From Desulfonatronospira thiodismutans ASO3-1 (GTDB lineage: Bacteria; Desulfobacterota; Desulfovibrionia; Desulfovibrionales; Desulfonatronovibrionaceae): 64,000 nt of DNA. The notes under the pieces are model-generated. The model was not told the origin of the DNA. It did no database searches and was given only the letters and a program-made list of their open reading frames with translations. The translations under genes and the position numbers were made by a program. Of the stretch, positions 44,842 through 54,431 are shown in pieces (the first letter of the stretch is position 1; each line of letters opens with the position of its first letter). Where the stretch lies: contig NZ_ACJN02000001.1 in NCBI RefSeq assembly GCF_000174435.1, positions 421,631 through 485,630 of the forward strand, read 5' to 3'.

Positions 44842-45180
44842 ACAAGTCTGTGTATGTCACAGGCTGATTGACAGATCCAGGGCCTGGTGCAGGGACCAGC
44901 TCTGCTCTATATGGCGGATTAGAAACATGAAAATCATATAGTTCCCCTTTTGCTTAAAGCCTCCCGTACTTTAACTGCACGTAAAGTGCAATATTTTTTT
45001 ACGATAAATCGGCTGACTGGAAATTCCCAGTTGTCTGGCTGCCTCTGCAAGGAAGGGATCTCATATAACCACCCCCGGGCCTTAAGAAGTATGGGAGTAT
45101 GGGCGTCAAGATATCTTCACGCCCACGCAAAATGACCGCAGGAGCGGTCGAAAAAAGTTCCCACGCAGAGCGTGGGAACG

Positions 45181-45355
45181 TAACCATTCAGGGGAAGCCT
45201 CAATCGGCCTGGGGACAGTCCCCGCGACACTTTTCTGCACCAAATTCAAAAATTGCAAACGCAAAGTTTTGTGAACCTGCACATTTAGTACTTAGCGAGG
45301 GACAGTCCCCAGGCTTAGTGCCAGTAATCGACACCGAGGACCCCCTGAATGGTTA
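45181..45355. repeat. MITE-like element A with 10-bp target duplication
   Basis: A 175-bp element has perfect terminal inverted repeats TAACCATTCAGGGG/CCCCTGAATGGTTA and inner GGGGACAGTCCCC-type sequences (45211, 45301). It is flanked by the perfect direct repeat CGTGGGAACG (45171-45180 and 45356-45365). It inserted into the end of a GTTCCCACGC/GCGTGGGAAC palindrome (45158-45180). It has no gene, so it would be moved in trans. Confidence 0.75.
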
Positions 45356-45365
45356 CGTGGGAACG

Positions 45366-45724
45366 ATAATATACCCCCATACACCCAAACTTTCTTCCTG
45401 AAGGAAGGGATTTCATACAACCTCCCCCGGCCCCTCCTTGGCTAAGGAGGGGAGTTTACTAAGACCAGAGGTCAGAGTTCAAAGGTCCCCTGTGAAACAC
45501 CCCAGAGGCTTGCCCGGTTAACCTTCTTCCAGTTAACTGGGGGACCCCGGTTTCACCCCAGTGTACTGGAAGAGAGTACACAGGGCAAGCAGAGGTCAGT
45601 AAAAACAAAAAGTGCGTGGCATGGCGCGTGATTGATCCCTTGGTTAAGGAGGGGAGTTTACCGCGGAAAAAGAGGCCCCTACGGGACAACATCAGAAAGT
45701 GGTGTATTGGAGTATTGTGTCAGC
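45366..45724. other. Non-coding repeat cluster
   Basis: Holds two copies of the CCCTCCTT/AAGGAGGG palindrome family (about 45431-45453 and 45634-45655) and a complex palindrome with GTGAAAC/GTTTCAC and GTTAAC elements (about 45486-45590). No gene is supported. The 44842-45157 stretch likewise shows no gene. Confidence 0.55.
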
Positions 45725-47415
45725 TTAGACAAACTCACTCACTCCAAAGGTGTCATCTTCCTTTTCTACTCCCATAAACTGTATTTCCTGGATGGAGGGT
45801 TCAGAAGATTCAGTCCGGTTTTGTAAATCATCAGGCTCCAGTACCAGATCCACCAGGACATTTTCATCGGGCATGGTAAAATCCATTTCCACTTTTTCTT
45901 CAAATTTATCATGGTTAAAGGTAAGCAGATAATCTCCAGGTTCAAGCTGCATGGCATAACCACCGGAATCCCAGGTAGTAGTACCCTGTCCTCCAACCTG
46001 AATCTGGACATCTCCCAGACCTTCTCCCGGCTTGTATGCCCCTGAATCATCAAGATCCTGAAACACAGTACCGGTTAGAAAAGGCGTATCACTGGTATGA
46101 GCAAATTTGACAGTTGACATGTATACAGTATTGTTAGCATAGTCTCCAAGCAGAGAGCCCACGCCGACTTCCATAAATGACTCGCTCATGGTGTTTTCAC
46201 GATGACCAGATGAAAGAAACAGGTTTTCATGCTTTTGAGCGATGAGTTCATCCATACCCTCTGTGTAGCCCGTTAAAGCCAGATTTTCACCCCAGCCCCA
46301 GGGCGGATCGGTATTGTAGTCCGTATCCTTTATGCGATCCTCCACGGAGCTGCCTCCTTCACCGGTGTGATCAAAAGTATCGTTATCCAGCATCCACTGT
46401 GAATGTTCTCTGGCTGCCTGCGTCAAATCCGGGTTGAAGGCCAGGGGCTGCTTCATGTCTGGAGATATTTCATCTTCAGGAGAAATGTCCTGATTGAGAT
46501 CTATACCAAACAGATCGGCCTCGGCTTCCGGATCCAGTCTGGCCCGGTTTATAAGAGTTATCATGTACTGTTCGTAGTCTGTCGGAAAATGACTTTCGAC
46601 TTCTTGCGTTGAAACCGACAGGGGTTGCGTTTCTGCAGTCTTCTCTGTCGGAGTATGTTCCACTTTTATGGTCTGATCGTCATTACCAAGAGTAAGCTCT
46701 GTTCCCTGCGCCAAATCAACCACCAGGCCGTAGTCTGCAAAATCTGAGAAGGAAACTACCTGATCCTCTGCCACCTGGTAGCTCTTGGTTACCTCCAGAT
46801 CACTCAGATCCAGTTCCTGGCCTTCTATGTACTCCAGGTCCGGCTGGGTGGTTATTTCTATTCCAACGACAAAGTCCTCAATGGAAACATTTAGCGTGCT
46901 CTGCGATGAAACAATATCCGCATTGTCCGCATCAGCTGTCACGTCTATGGTGTATTCTCCGGCATCCTCTATCACCAGGTCTTCAAATGTAACCGTGGTC
47001 TCTGTTCCTTGGAGAGAGTCTACATCTATGGTCTCTTCTATCTCAGTACCAGCTATCGTCAGGTCCACAGTCAGGTTTTCAGTCTCAACATCTGCCAGTT
47101 CCTCTATATTCACATCTACTGAGAATTCCTGGCCTGGCTCCGGCTCTTCCGGGGTAATGTTCATAAAATTAATCTTTAACTCGGCAGCAGACTCACCTTG
47201 CACTGTCCACTCCTGGCTGAGACCTTCCTGCAATGCACCATCAAAAAAAGGAGTAACCCCCAACTCTTTACCGCCACGTTCCGCCGTAAAATACTCATCC
47301 CCCAGCCTGTCTCCACGGACCCAGCCGTTGCCCACAGCGGTGTCAACGGGCTCTTCGTCCACCTTGACCTGGAACCAGATAGTATCCGCAGTGACTCCGG
47401 TTGGAAGGTTGTAGC
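45725..47415 (-). pseudogene. C-terminal part of a CAP-domain secreted protein, split by IS66 element
   Basis: This is the 3' part of a gene interrupted at the 8-bp duplication 47408-47415. It encodes part of a repeat (WFQVKVDEEPVDTAVGNGWVRG), an Ig-like region, a CAP/SCP domain (about 290-440 of this part: NRARLDP, HSQWMLDNDTFDHTG, GWGENLA, SSGHRENTM) and an SdrD-like beta domain. The end is IQFMGVEKEDDTFGVSEFV. Joined to 49899-50555 with one copy of the duplication, it restores a single 779-aa frame. A separate ATG in the element (47437) could allow expression of this part. Confidence 0.88.
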
Positions 47416-47493
47416 GTAAGCGTCCATTTAACCCCATCTTTTTTTCTCCGCCTGATGTGCTAATGGTCTCCCAAATACCAAGGAGGGGCCGTT

Positions 47494-47835
47494 ATGCAAA
47501 CCAAGTCACAGAAGTACACGCCTGAGGAGCGGGCCGGATTCTGGTCCGCGCATATCAACAAGTGGAGGCAGGGCAGCCTGACCAAGGCCGAATACTGCCG
47601 CAGGGCAGAACTGTCCAAGCATGCCTTCTATTACTGGTGCAAAAAGCTTGGGCACACCAATTCCAGGAAAACCCAGGAGGAAAATGCCATCGTGCCGGTG
47701 CCCCTGAAGGTTGTCCAGGAGAAAACCCATACGCCTCTGCGCCTGATGGTCAATAGTTACCAAGTGGATATCCCGGGTGATTTCCAGCAGGAAGTACTGG
47801 CCAAGCTTGTCCGTACTCTGGAGGAGATCACGTGA
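47494..47835 (+). CDS. tnpA: IS66 accessory protein TnpA
   Basis: The 113-aa product has an N-terminal helix-turn-helix-like region (FWSAHINKWRQGSLTKAEYCRRAELSKHAFYYW, in part) typical of IS66 OrfA, which probably binds DNA. It overlaps tnpB by 4 bp and follows an AGGAGG site. Confidence 0.88.
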   Translation: MQTKSQKYTPEERAGFWSAHINKWRQGSLTKAEYCRRAELSKHAFYYWCKKLGHTNSRKTQEENAIVPVPLKVVQEKTHTPLRLMVNSYQVDIPGDFQQEVLAKLVRTLEEIT

Positions 47836-48182
47836 TCGCGGTAAGTCAGGCCAAGGTGTATCTGGTCACCGGACATACCGACATGCGCAAGGCCATAGAC
47901 GGGTTGTCCATCATGGTCCAGGCTCAGCTGGAGCATGACCCCTTTTCCGGTCATCTGTTTGTCTTCTGCAACAGGCAGCGAACCATCATCAAGATCCTGT
48001 ACTGGGACACAAACGGTTTTTGCCTGTGGCAAAAGCGCCTGGAGAAGCAAAGCTTCAAGTGGCCTGCATCAAAGCAGGAAGTTATGGAGCTTGATGCGAG
48101 GCAGCTTGTTTGGCTTTTAGACGGTCTGGACCCTGTGCAGGTCAGGGGGCACAAAGAGTTAAAATTTTCCACATTATTTTAG
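47832..48182 (+). CDS. tnpB: IS66 accessory protein TnpB
   Basis: The 116-aa product shows the IS66 Orf2 signature: VYLVTGHTDMRKAIDGL, FVFCNRQRTIIKILYWDTNGFCLW. It is full length and needed for transposition in this family, though its exact role is unclear. Confidence 0.92.
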   Translation: MIAVSQAKVYLVTGHTDMRKAIDGLSIMVQAQLEHDPFSGHLFVFCNRQRTIIKILYWDTNGFCLWQKRLEKQSFKWPASKQEVMELDARQLVWLLDGLDPVQVRGHKELKFSTLF

Positions 48183-48241
48183 ATTTTTTTGCAAAAAAAG
48201 CTTGCAATTCCAAATGGTTGTGTGTATATGAATACTCAGTT

Positions 48242-49798
48242 ATGGACATCAACAACTTGCCAGATGATAAGGATGCGCTCAAAGATATCGTTGCTGACTA
48301 CCACCAGCAACTTATCTACCTGCAGGAGAAACTGAACTTCCTGCAAAAAGCCATCTATGGGTCCAAATCCGATAAAAAACCCAAATGCGGCTCCAAAGAG
48401 ACCTGGCCCATGATGCCTGGCCTTGTTGAGATGGAAACCGAGGTGGAAACGCCCCAGGAAAAAACCATCACCATACCTGAACATTCCCGTAAGAAACGTG
48501 GCCGCAAGCCCATCCCCAAGGATCTTCCCAGAAAGGATATAATCCATGACCTCTCTGGGGAGGAAAAGATATGCCCCTGCGGAGTCGAGCTAAGCCCGAT
48601 AGGTCAGGAAGTAAGCGAAAAACTGGATTATATCCCTGCCAGGCTGATTGTTAATCGCTACATCCGTCTCAAATACGCCTGCAAAAACTGCGAGGGAGCC
48701 GAAGATGATCAGGGTGCAGTCAAAATAGCTCCCATGCCGGAACAGCTGATCCCCCAGGGCATAGTGACTCCAGGTCTTATGGCTCATATCATCACAGCCA
48801 AGTTTGTGGACGGCCTACCCTTTTATCGCCAGTGCAAGCAGCTTTTAAGGCTGGGCATTGATATCTCCCGTTCCACCATGGTCTCCTGGGCCATGCATGC
48901 GGCCAGGGTCTGCGAGCCTTTCCTGGATCTGTTCAAAAAGGAGATCATGCTCGGATTCCAGGTGGGCATAGACGAGACCCCGGTACAGGTACTTGATGAA
49001 CCGGGCCGGTCCAACACTTCCAAGTCATATATGTGGGTTTTCCTTGGCGGCCATCCTGAAAATCCCACTGTCCTTTATGATTATCATCCCACGCGAAGCG
49101 GTCTGGCCCTGGATTTCCTCCAGGACTATCAAGGTTATATTCAAAGTGACGGCTATGCAGTCTACAACGACCTGGGCGACAAGCCGGGCATATTCCATGT
49201 AGGATGCCTGGCCCATGTCCGGCGCAAGTTTATGGATGTGGTCAAACTCTCCAAGAAACAAAAGCACAAGGGCGGAACCGCCCAGGAAATCCTGAACCTT
49301 ATCGCCAAGCTATATATCCTGGAACAGTCCTTTGAAACCAGAAAGCTAAAGCCCGACCGGATACAGGAAGAACGTCAGGAAAAAAGTATACCCATACTAA
49401 ACCAGATAAAAACTCTGCTGGACGAAAGAAGTAAAACCACCCCGGACAAAAGCAAACTGGGCACGGCCATAAATTATGCCCTGAACCAGTGGGACAGAGT
49501 GGTGCGCTATACACTGGATGGCCGGCTGCGGCCTGACAATAATCTGGTGGAAAACGCCATCAGACCCTTCGCCCTGGGACGCAAGAACTGGCTTTTTGCC
49601 GGACATCCCAATGGAGCCAAGGCAGGCGCTATGTACTTCTCCCTGGTGGAGACAGCCAAAAAGAACGGCCTGGAGCCTTACGCATACTTACGCCACCTGT
49701 TTGAAAACTTGCCCCTGGCCAAGACCGAGCAGGATCTGAAGGCCCTTATGCCTCAGTACATAGATCCGGAAGTCCTGCCTTCCCCCACTGCCTGCTGA
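48242..49798 (+). CDS. tnpC: IS66 transposase TnpC
   Basis: I choose the ATG at 48242 (MDINNLPDDKDAL…), giving 518 aa, the normal length; the longer frame begins inside tnpB. It has the N-terminal coiled coil, a zinc-binding region (KICPCGVEL, KYACKNCEG) and the DDE core: GIDETPVQV, QSDGYAVYNDL and the Glu in NNLVENAIRPF. It appears active. Confidence 0.93.
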   Translation: MDINNLPDDKDALKDIVADYHQQLIYLQEKLNFLQKAIYGSKSDKKPKCGSKETWPMMPGLVEMETEVETPQEKTITIPEHSRKKRGRKPIPKDLPRKDIIHDLSGEEKICPCGVELSPIGQEVSEKLDYIPARLIVNRYIRLKYACKNCEGAEDDQGAVKIAPMPEQLIPQGIVTPGLMAHIITAKFVDGLPFYRQCKQLLRLGIDISRSTMVSWAMHAARVCEPFLDLFKKEIMLGFQVGIDETPVQVLDEPGRSNTSKSYMWVFLGGHPENPTVLYDYHPTRSGLALDFLQDYQGYIQSDGYAVYNDLGDKPGIFHVGCLAHVRRKFMDVVKLSKKQKHKGGTAQEILNLIAKLYILEQSFETRKLKPDRIQEERQEKSIPILNQIKTLLDERSKTTPDKSKLGTAINYALNQWDRVVRYTLDGRLRPDNNLVENAIRPFALGRKNWLFAGHPNGAKAGAMYFSLVETAKKNGLEPYAYLRHLFENLPLAKTEQDLKALMPQYIDPEVLPSPTAC

Positions 49799-49898
49799 TC
49801 CCAACCATCATACCCCTGGCCTGCTGCATATCCAGTGGGCCAGGGAATACTACCAACGATACCCGCCCATGGATAGGTGTACCCGTTTGGACGCTTAC

Positions 49899-50555
49899 GT
49901 TGTAGCTGAACATTTCGCTCAAAGGGGTATCTTCTTCCACGTAAGCTTTGTCTATGCTTAATTCATAATGCTCGGCCCTATCCACCATTTGAGTCTGAGC
50001 TTTATCTGTATGCAGCTCGCCTGCGTAGAACGGAGTAACCTCCAATTCTTTACCGGCATGTTTTGCTGGAAAATACTCACCCCCCAGCCTGTCTCCACGG
50101 ACCCAGCCATTGCCCACAGTGGTGTCAATGGGCTCTCCCTCAACCTTGACCTGAAACCAGACCTCACTGCTGCTGACAGGGGTATCGAAGCTGAACATAT
50201 CACTGAGCAAAGTGTCTTCAGAAACCACATCCTTTTCAATTGCCAGCTCAAAAGTAATTTCCTCGGGAAAACTCATTTCCGTTGAGTGCTCCCAGGAGTT
50301 CAGCTCATCAGTATAGGTCTGCACATACAAGGTGTTATGCCCTGCCTGGTCTACTCCAACGGTAAGATCATCAAGACCGTCTTTTGATACCCAGCCGTCG
50401 CCTACCATAGCTCCCCGGACTACCTCACCTTCATTATCCAGTTTACCGGTCCACAATCTGTACCAGGAAGTCTGTTCCTCATCCGTGTTGGCGAATAGAT
50501 CTGTAAATGGTGTACCAAGGGTTATTTCTAAGTCTTGGTTAAACTGAATAGACAT
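49899..50555 (-). pseudogene. N-terminal part of the CAP-domain secreted protein, split by IS66 element
   Basis: The ATG at 50555 follows AAGGAG. The 219 codons up to the insertion encode repeats of about 75 residues sharing a TxLSDMFSF/TPLSEMFSYN start and the (V/I)WFQVKVEGEPIDTTVGNGWVRG core. There is no signal peptide. Translation now runs into the IS66 end and stops at 49746. With 45725-47415 it makes one 779-aa protein, probably a type I secreted surface protein. Confidence 0.88.
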
Positions 50556-50599
50556 AAGTCACTCCTTCAAAAATTTGTTGAAGCGGAAACCGGTAATTC

Positions 50600-51048
50600 C
50601 AAGCCAAGCGCTTCTCCCCTTTAAAAGGGGCAACCGTCAACTCTTCATAACCTTTAGGAAGCAAGTAATAACAACCTAATGCGGGCTTTGCCCGCAACCC
50701 AAGAAACAAAGAAACCTTAACCGCCCGTTCGAAGACTCACTAAAGACGCAAAGGTCGCAAAGGAAGGCAGGAAGATTTTTTTCATTTGCCGGGTGTACCC
50801 CGGTTAAACAGGCTTCGCTTTTAACGGGGCAGGCGGCAAATGAAAAGGCAGCCTTGTCCAAAACCGTGTCCCGGTTTTGGACAATACACCTGCTTCGCGT
50901 CTTGAACTTTGCGTACTTAGCGTCTTTGCGGTTCAAAGGCCTGCCACGCTTCTTAGCGTGGTTCTTGTTTTTATGACAGGGTTTCTCCAGTAAGTCACTA
51001 AACATTTCAGCTATGGTTCCCATATATTCCTCATTCATCTCGTTCACA
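50600..51048 (-). pseudogene. Repeat region with partial copy of the Rpn-nuclease gene 3' end
   Basis: 50982-51048 repeats parts of the downstream nuclease gene: GAGGAATATATGGGAACCAT (complement) and the codons for DLLEK are shared with 51335-51366 and 51090-51110. The rest is palindromic, including a GCGGGCAAAGCCCGC hairpin (50678-50698) and a CCCCGGTTAAA…TTTAACGGGG pair (50796-50827). Open frames across it are not genes. Confidence 0.55.
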
Positions 51049-51072
51049 GATCTGGATAAGCTAAGTATTGTA

Positions 51073-52092
51073 TTAATTTTCTGTAACCTTTTCTAGGAGG
51101 TCGGTGAATGCCTCTATAGAGGAGCACTTGAAAGACATTTCAAATAGATCGTTCAGGGTATCTACATCTTGAATAGACCTTATCTGTTCCTTGATATTCG
51201 GCTTTACTAAATCAAACCTCATTTTAAGGGATTTGACTAGCATTTCTTGAGAGTTCTCCACTTTGACTTGCTTCTCCCATATAGGTTTTTCTTGCAAAAA
51301 CCTCTGTTCAGTCTCCTCACGCCCTTCTCTTCTAAACATTTCAGCTATGGTTCCCATATATTCCTCCCCTTCGTCTATCTCGGTTTCGGCAATCTTTTTT
51401 ATATCAATATATTCCTTTTCGTCCCTGGTTACCTCCAGGTAGTGCAAAATCATTTGCACAAAATCAAGTAAGCGCGCCTTGGGATCAACCTTCTTTATCA
51501 ATTGAAAGGCTTTTTGGACCCCTTGCATGAATTCTGGAGACCCGGAATACCGCCAGAGGGTAAAAAGAGCTTTTAAAGTTTCATCAAAATCGTAATCTTC
51601 CGGGTCATCATTTACAGCATCATACAACAAAAAGTTAAAGTCAGGAATGAAAATTGTGAAATCATCAGAGGGCAGATCCACCAGGTCTGACACCTTGGTG
51701 GGCTTCCAACCCTCCTCTGGATGAGCTATCAATATCGGGATAATGACCGGCAGTCTGGTTTCACCGGTATTTTTCTGGTATTGCTCCCAGAACTCAAGAA
51801 TATACCTCAGGAACTGCAGCGGGGTATTCTTCTTGAAGGTGCTCTTGTGCTCCAGGAGAAAAAATACCTTGGCTACATATAAGCCGCACTTGGTCGGCAC
51901 GCTGACAACTAGGTCGGAATAGTAACCCTGCAGGCTCTTGGGCAGGTATGAGTCCTTCTCGTAATAAATCTTATTAAAATTAAGCTGCTTCACGATTTCT
52001 TCAGGAAGCATGGATTTTAATAAGCTGATGGCATTCAGCCGATCCGACAAAAAATACTTGATGGTGCTGTCGTGAATATTTGTCGTGCTCAT
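51073..52092 (-). CDS. Rpn-family PD-(D/E)XK nuclease/putative transposase
   Basis: I prefer the ATG at 52092 (MSTTNIHDSTIKYFL…), giving 339 aa; a GTG at 52137 is possible. Residues about 55-95 carry the nuclease core YYSDLVVSV…FFLLEHKS with the acidic residue and E-x-K spacing. The later DFVQMILHYLEVTRDEKEY and EEYMGTIAEMFRREGREE segments are typical of Rpn (PDDEXK_1/DUF4351-like) proteins. These promote recA-independent recombination. It is monocistronic within the repeat-rich area. Confidence 0.8.
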   Translation of the reverse strand: MSTTNIHDSTIKYFLSDRLNAISLLKSMLPEEIVKQLNFNKIYYEKDSYLPKSLQGYYSDLVVSVPTKCGLYVAKVFFLLEHKSTFKKNTPLQFLRYILEFWEQYQKNTGETRLPVIIPILIAHPEEGWKPTKVSDLVDLPSDDFTIFIPDFNFLLYDAVNDDPEDYDFDETLKALFTLWRYSGSPEFMQGVQKAFQLIKKVDPKARLLDFVQMILHYLEVTRDEKEYIDIKKIAETEIDEGEEYMGTIAEMFRREGREETEQRFLQEKPIWEKQVKVENSQEMLVKSLKMRFDLVKPNIKEQIRSIQDVDTLNDLFEMSFKCSSIEAFTDLLEKVTEN

Positions 52093-52199
52093 ACTGGTAG
52101 AATATTCCTTATGAATCTGGTTGGCAAGCACTTTCACAAAGATCTCAACTTATGCAAAAGTTGATATTTTGAAAAATACAAATGTTCATTTATTCATCT

Positions 52200-52560
52200 G
52201 AAGCTGATTATCCCGTTGCTGACTGGCAGAAATCCGGACATCAAGATCGTAACCATTCAGGGGGTGCCAGCAATCGCCACCGGGAATAGACTTGAGGCGT
52301 ACTCCCCAGCCGTGAGCGGCAGAGCCGCCCGCCTGTCCCGTGAAACACCCAGCACTCACTTTAATAATTTCGGTTTCATCACAAGCAAACAAATGGAAAA
52401 GTGAGTGCTGGGTCAGCGTAGCTGGTTTCACTGGGATGTGCAACGAAGTTGCCAGCCTGCCCCGTTGAATAGCTCATGAGCTAGCCCGCAGGGCATTCAA
52501 CTGGGGTGCCAAAAAATCTTCTTAGGCACGGGAAGCCTTCAGGCTTCACACAGGTGCTCC
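52200..52560. repeat. Cluster of palindromic and MITE-related repeats
   Basis: One terminal repeat TAACCATTCAGGGGG (52248-52262) is a one-ended remnant of the MITE-like family. It is followed by a large hairpin: GTGAAACACCCAGCACTCACTTT (in part, 52341-52363) pairs with AAAGTGAGTGCTGGG…GTTTCAC (52398-52429). A further CCCGTTGAAT…ATTCAACTGGGG pair lies at 52462-52504. No gene is seen in 52093-52809. Confidence 0.6.
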
Positions 52561-52809
52561 GCACACACGGTTTTGAAGAATAAAAGATCCCCAGAAGCAT
52601 GCCCCGCCCATATCTTTAAACACAGTCTTGAGGTATTCGTTATAGTTTCTTCAGGCTTTGTGTGCGCAGGCAGCAAATAGTTTTAAGGATATGTGCGGGG
52701 GCATTACCCGCCTGTGGCAGACAGGCAAATTGCATATCCCCGCCTGAAGAGTTACAACAACTCTACTCCGGGATGTTCGTAAAAGAATTCAGCGGATTCG
52801 AAAGACAGG

Positions 52810-53124
52810 CTATCCGCAGATTGCAGATTCTGGATAATGCGACACCCAGTAGGACTCCTGCTGCAAATAGTTCTCCAGAGGCGTGTCTTCTGGAACACAA
52901 CCCTTCACAGCAGCATAGATATCCTGCTTTATCTGAACAGGTTTTCTACTGAGCACAAGCAGTCCGAAATCTATATTCCCCAGCAGCCAGAGATGATTTA
53001 ACTCCTTTAAATACCAGGTCATATGAAATAGCGTATCCTCCGGCATCGGCTTGTGAGGATATTCCTGTTGCAGGTTGTGGGGTACAAGTATCTGGTTGGT
53101 TAAAATGGCGGGCCTCCTTGACAT
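52810..53124 (-). CDS. Hypothetical protein downstream of second SapC gene
   Basis: The 104-aa product (MSRRPAILTNQIL…) follows GGAGG and is helical with several aromatic residues (FHMTWYLKELNHLWLLGNIDFG). No family is recognised. A hairpin lies between it and sapC. Confidence 0.5.
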   Translation of the reverse strand: MSRRPAILTNQILVPHNLQQEYPHKPMPEDTLFHMTWYLKELNHLWLLGNIDFGLLVLSRKPVQIKQDIYAAVKGCVPEDTPLENYLQQESYWVSHYPESAICG

Positions 53125-53130
53125 AATGAA

Positions 53131-53157
53131 AAGCCAGTAGAGATATCCCCTACTGGC
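53131..53157 (-). terminator. Hairpin after second SapC gene
   Basis: Arms GCCAGTAG and CTACTGGC, followed on the minus strand by TTTTC. The same hairpin with one change occurs at 33299-33325 after the first SapC operon. Confidence 0.65.
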
Positions 53158-53846
53158 TAAATCTTAATCTTCTCCCAATCAATCTCATCAAAGTCCACAT
53201 CCTGCTCACTCATCCTCTCTAACTTCTTCAGGTGCTGCTGCGATATCATCTGGCAGTGGGCCAGGAACAGAGCCCAGGATTTATGCAGGTCAGGGAGGCT
53301 TTCTTCAGGAAGTTGGCCCAGCTTCTTTTTGTCAATTCCATATAGCCCTGGCATTTTGGGATCAGCCTTTATAAGATCACAATCATCCAGAACCTTGCAG
53401 GCTTTTACTGCGGCCATGCGGCTCTGCTCCGCCTGCTGCAGGAATTTGCCGATAGCCTGCACTTTCTGAGTAGGCTTGCCCTCGTCGTCAATGAATTTAC
53501 TCCCCTTATCCCCCACAAGGCCGCTTTCCTCGTCCACGCACAAAATATACCGGCCCTCTTTATCCTGAACCATGCGGAAAGGGTAACACTTGAGCAGCAT
53601 TGGCACATACTGCCCCTGCCACTTGCCGTCTGAATCCACAAAGAGGTTCTTGTTCTTCTTCTGGCCCAGAAGGGCTGCCAGGTGATACTCGCCCTTCTGC
53701 CGGAAAAGCACTATGGGCATTTCCATTACAGCCCTGGAAAGATCCAGCAGAGCAAGGGGAACCAGGGCGCTTTGCCTGGCGAAGGAGTAAGAGCTTGGCT
53801 TCTGCCAGCGCTTGTCGGCATGGGTTTTGGGGGTGATGGGTTTCAT
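53157..53846 (-). CDS. SapC-family protein, second copy
   Basis: The 229-aa product is a paralogue of the protein at 34908-35621: VPLALLDLSRAVMEMPIVLF, LAALLGQKKNKNLFV, QYVPMLLKCYPFRM, ILCVDEESGLVGD, and the same end DEIDWEKIKI. It lies at the other side of the surface-protein region. A partial copy of its 5' end is at 54473-54556. Confidence 0.85.
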   Translation of the reverse strand: MKPITPKTHADKRWQKPSSYSFARQSALVPLALLDLSRAVMEMPIVLFRQKGEYHLAALLGQKKNKNLFVDSDGKWQGQYVPMLLKCYPFRMVQDKEGRYILCVDEESGLVGDKGSKFIDDEGKPTQKVQAIGKFLQQAEQSRMAAVKACKVLDDCDLIKADPKMPGLYGIDKKKLGQLPEESLPDLHKSWALFLAHCQMISQQHLKKLERMSEQDVDFDEIDWEKIKI

Positions 53847-53866
53847 ATATGGAATTACCTGATTGA

Positions 53867-54085
53867 TTAAGTAAGTACGTCTTCAATTTCTGAATCAGTC
53901 AATTTCAGCTGGCGAAATATCCTTTTGCAGTAAACTGGATTCAGGCTTTTCTTTCCCATCTGAACAGGTGCCGAGTATCTTCGACCATCAACAATGCGGG
54001 CGTATATGGCATGATCAGTTTTACCCTGCCTGACAAAAAAAGCCCCTGACTTAACCAGGAGCTTTACCAGTTCAGTGCTGGACAT
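53867..54085 (-). CDS. hicA: HicA-type mRNA interferase toxin
   Basis: The 72-aa product from the ATG at 54085 has the HicA fold: MSSTELVKLLVKSGAFFVRQGKTDHAIYARIVDGRR (in part), with the catalytic His in TDHAIY, and SLNPVYCKRIFRQLKL. It lies 10 bp after a HicB-type gene, giving the order hicB-hicA. Confidence 0.8.
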   Translation of the reverse strand: MSSTELVKLLVKSGAFFVRQGKTDHAIYARIVDGRRYSAPVQMGKKSLNPVYCKRIFRQLKLTDSEIEDVLT

Positions 54086-54095
54086 GGAAGGAATC

Positions 54096-54389
54096 TTAGG
54101 CACAGCTGCCTGCCTCGTGAACTTCCAGCAGAATATACTTTCCTGAAGGCTGAGTACTGGACTCAAGCTCGGTGTCATTTAAGAACTCAATGAATTCCTG
54201 GATCGGCATAGGTTCGACAACTGTCTCCGGGCTGCTTGAGAGTTCCTCAAGATAGGACTCTATAGCTGCCCTTAGATTTCTTTCAACCTCAGCCAAATCC
54301 GCTCCCTGAGCAACAAGGTTTAGCTCCAGACAGACTGCGATATATTCAGAGGAACTTTTTCTCACTATGGCTGTATATTTTTCATGCAT
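54096..54389 (-). CDS. hicB: HicB-type antitoxin
   Basis: I choose the ATG at 54389 (MHEKYTAIVRKSSSEYIAVCLELNLVAQG…, in part), giving 97 aa. The partially degraded RNase H-like fold of HicB is clear (CLELNLVAQGADLAEVERNLRAAIESYLEE). No DNA-binding domain is obvious. It pairs with the hicA gene downstream. Confidence 0.78.
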   Translation of the reverse strand: MHEKYTAIVRKSSSEYIAVCLELNLVAQGADLAEVERNLRAAIESYLEELSSSPETVVEPMPIQEFIEFLNDTELESSTQPSGKYILLEVHEAGSCA

Positions 54390-54431
54390 GATGTGCTCCG
54401 TAGGTTGGTCCCAGCATTTCAACATCACTTT

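Larger units (their letters stand above)
47416..49898 (+). mobile_element. IS66-family insertion sequence (2483 bp)
   Basis: The ends are GTAAGCGTCCA (left, 47416) and TGGACGCTTAC (right, 49898), the usual IS66 termini. A perfect 8-bp target duplication GTTGTAGC flanks it (47408-47415 and 49899-49906). It encodes tnpA, tnpB and tnpC, all intact. It sits in the CAP-domain gene in the opposite orientation. Confidence 0.97.
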
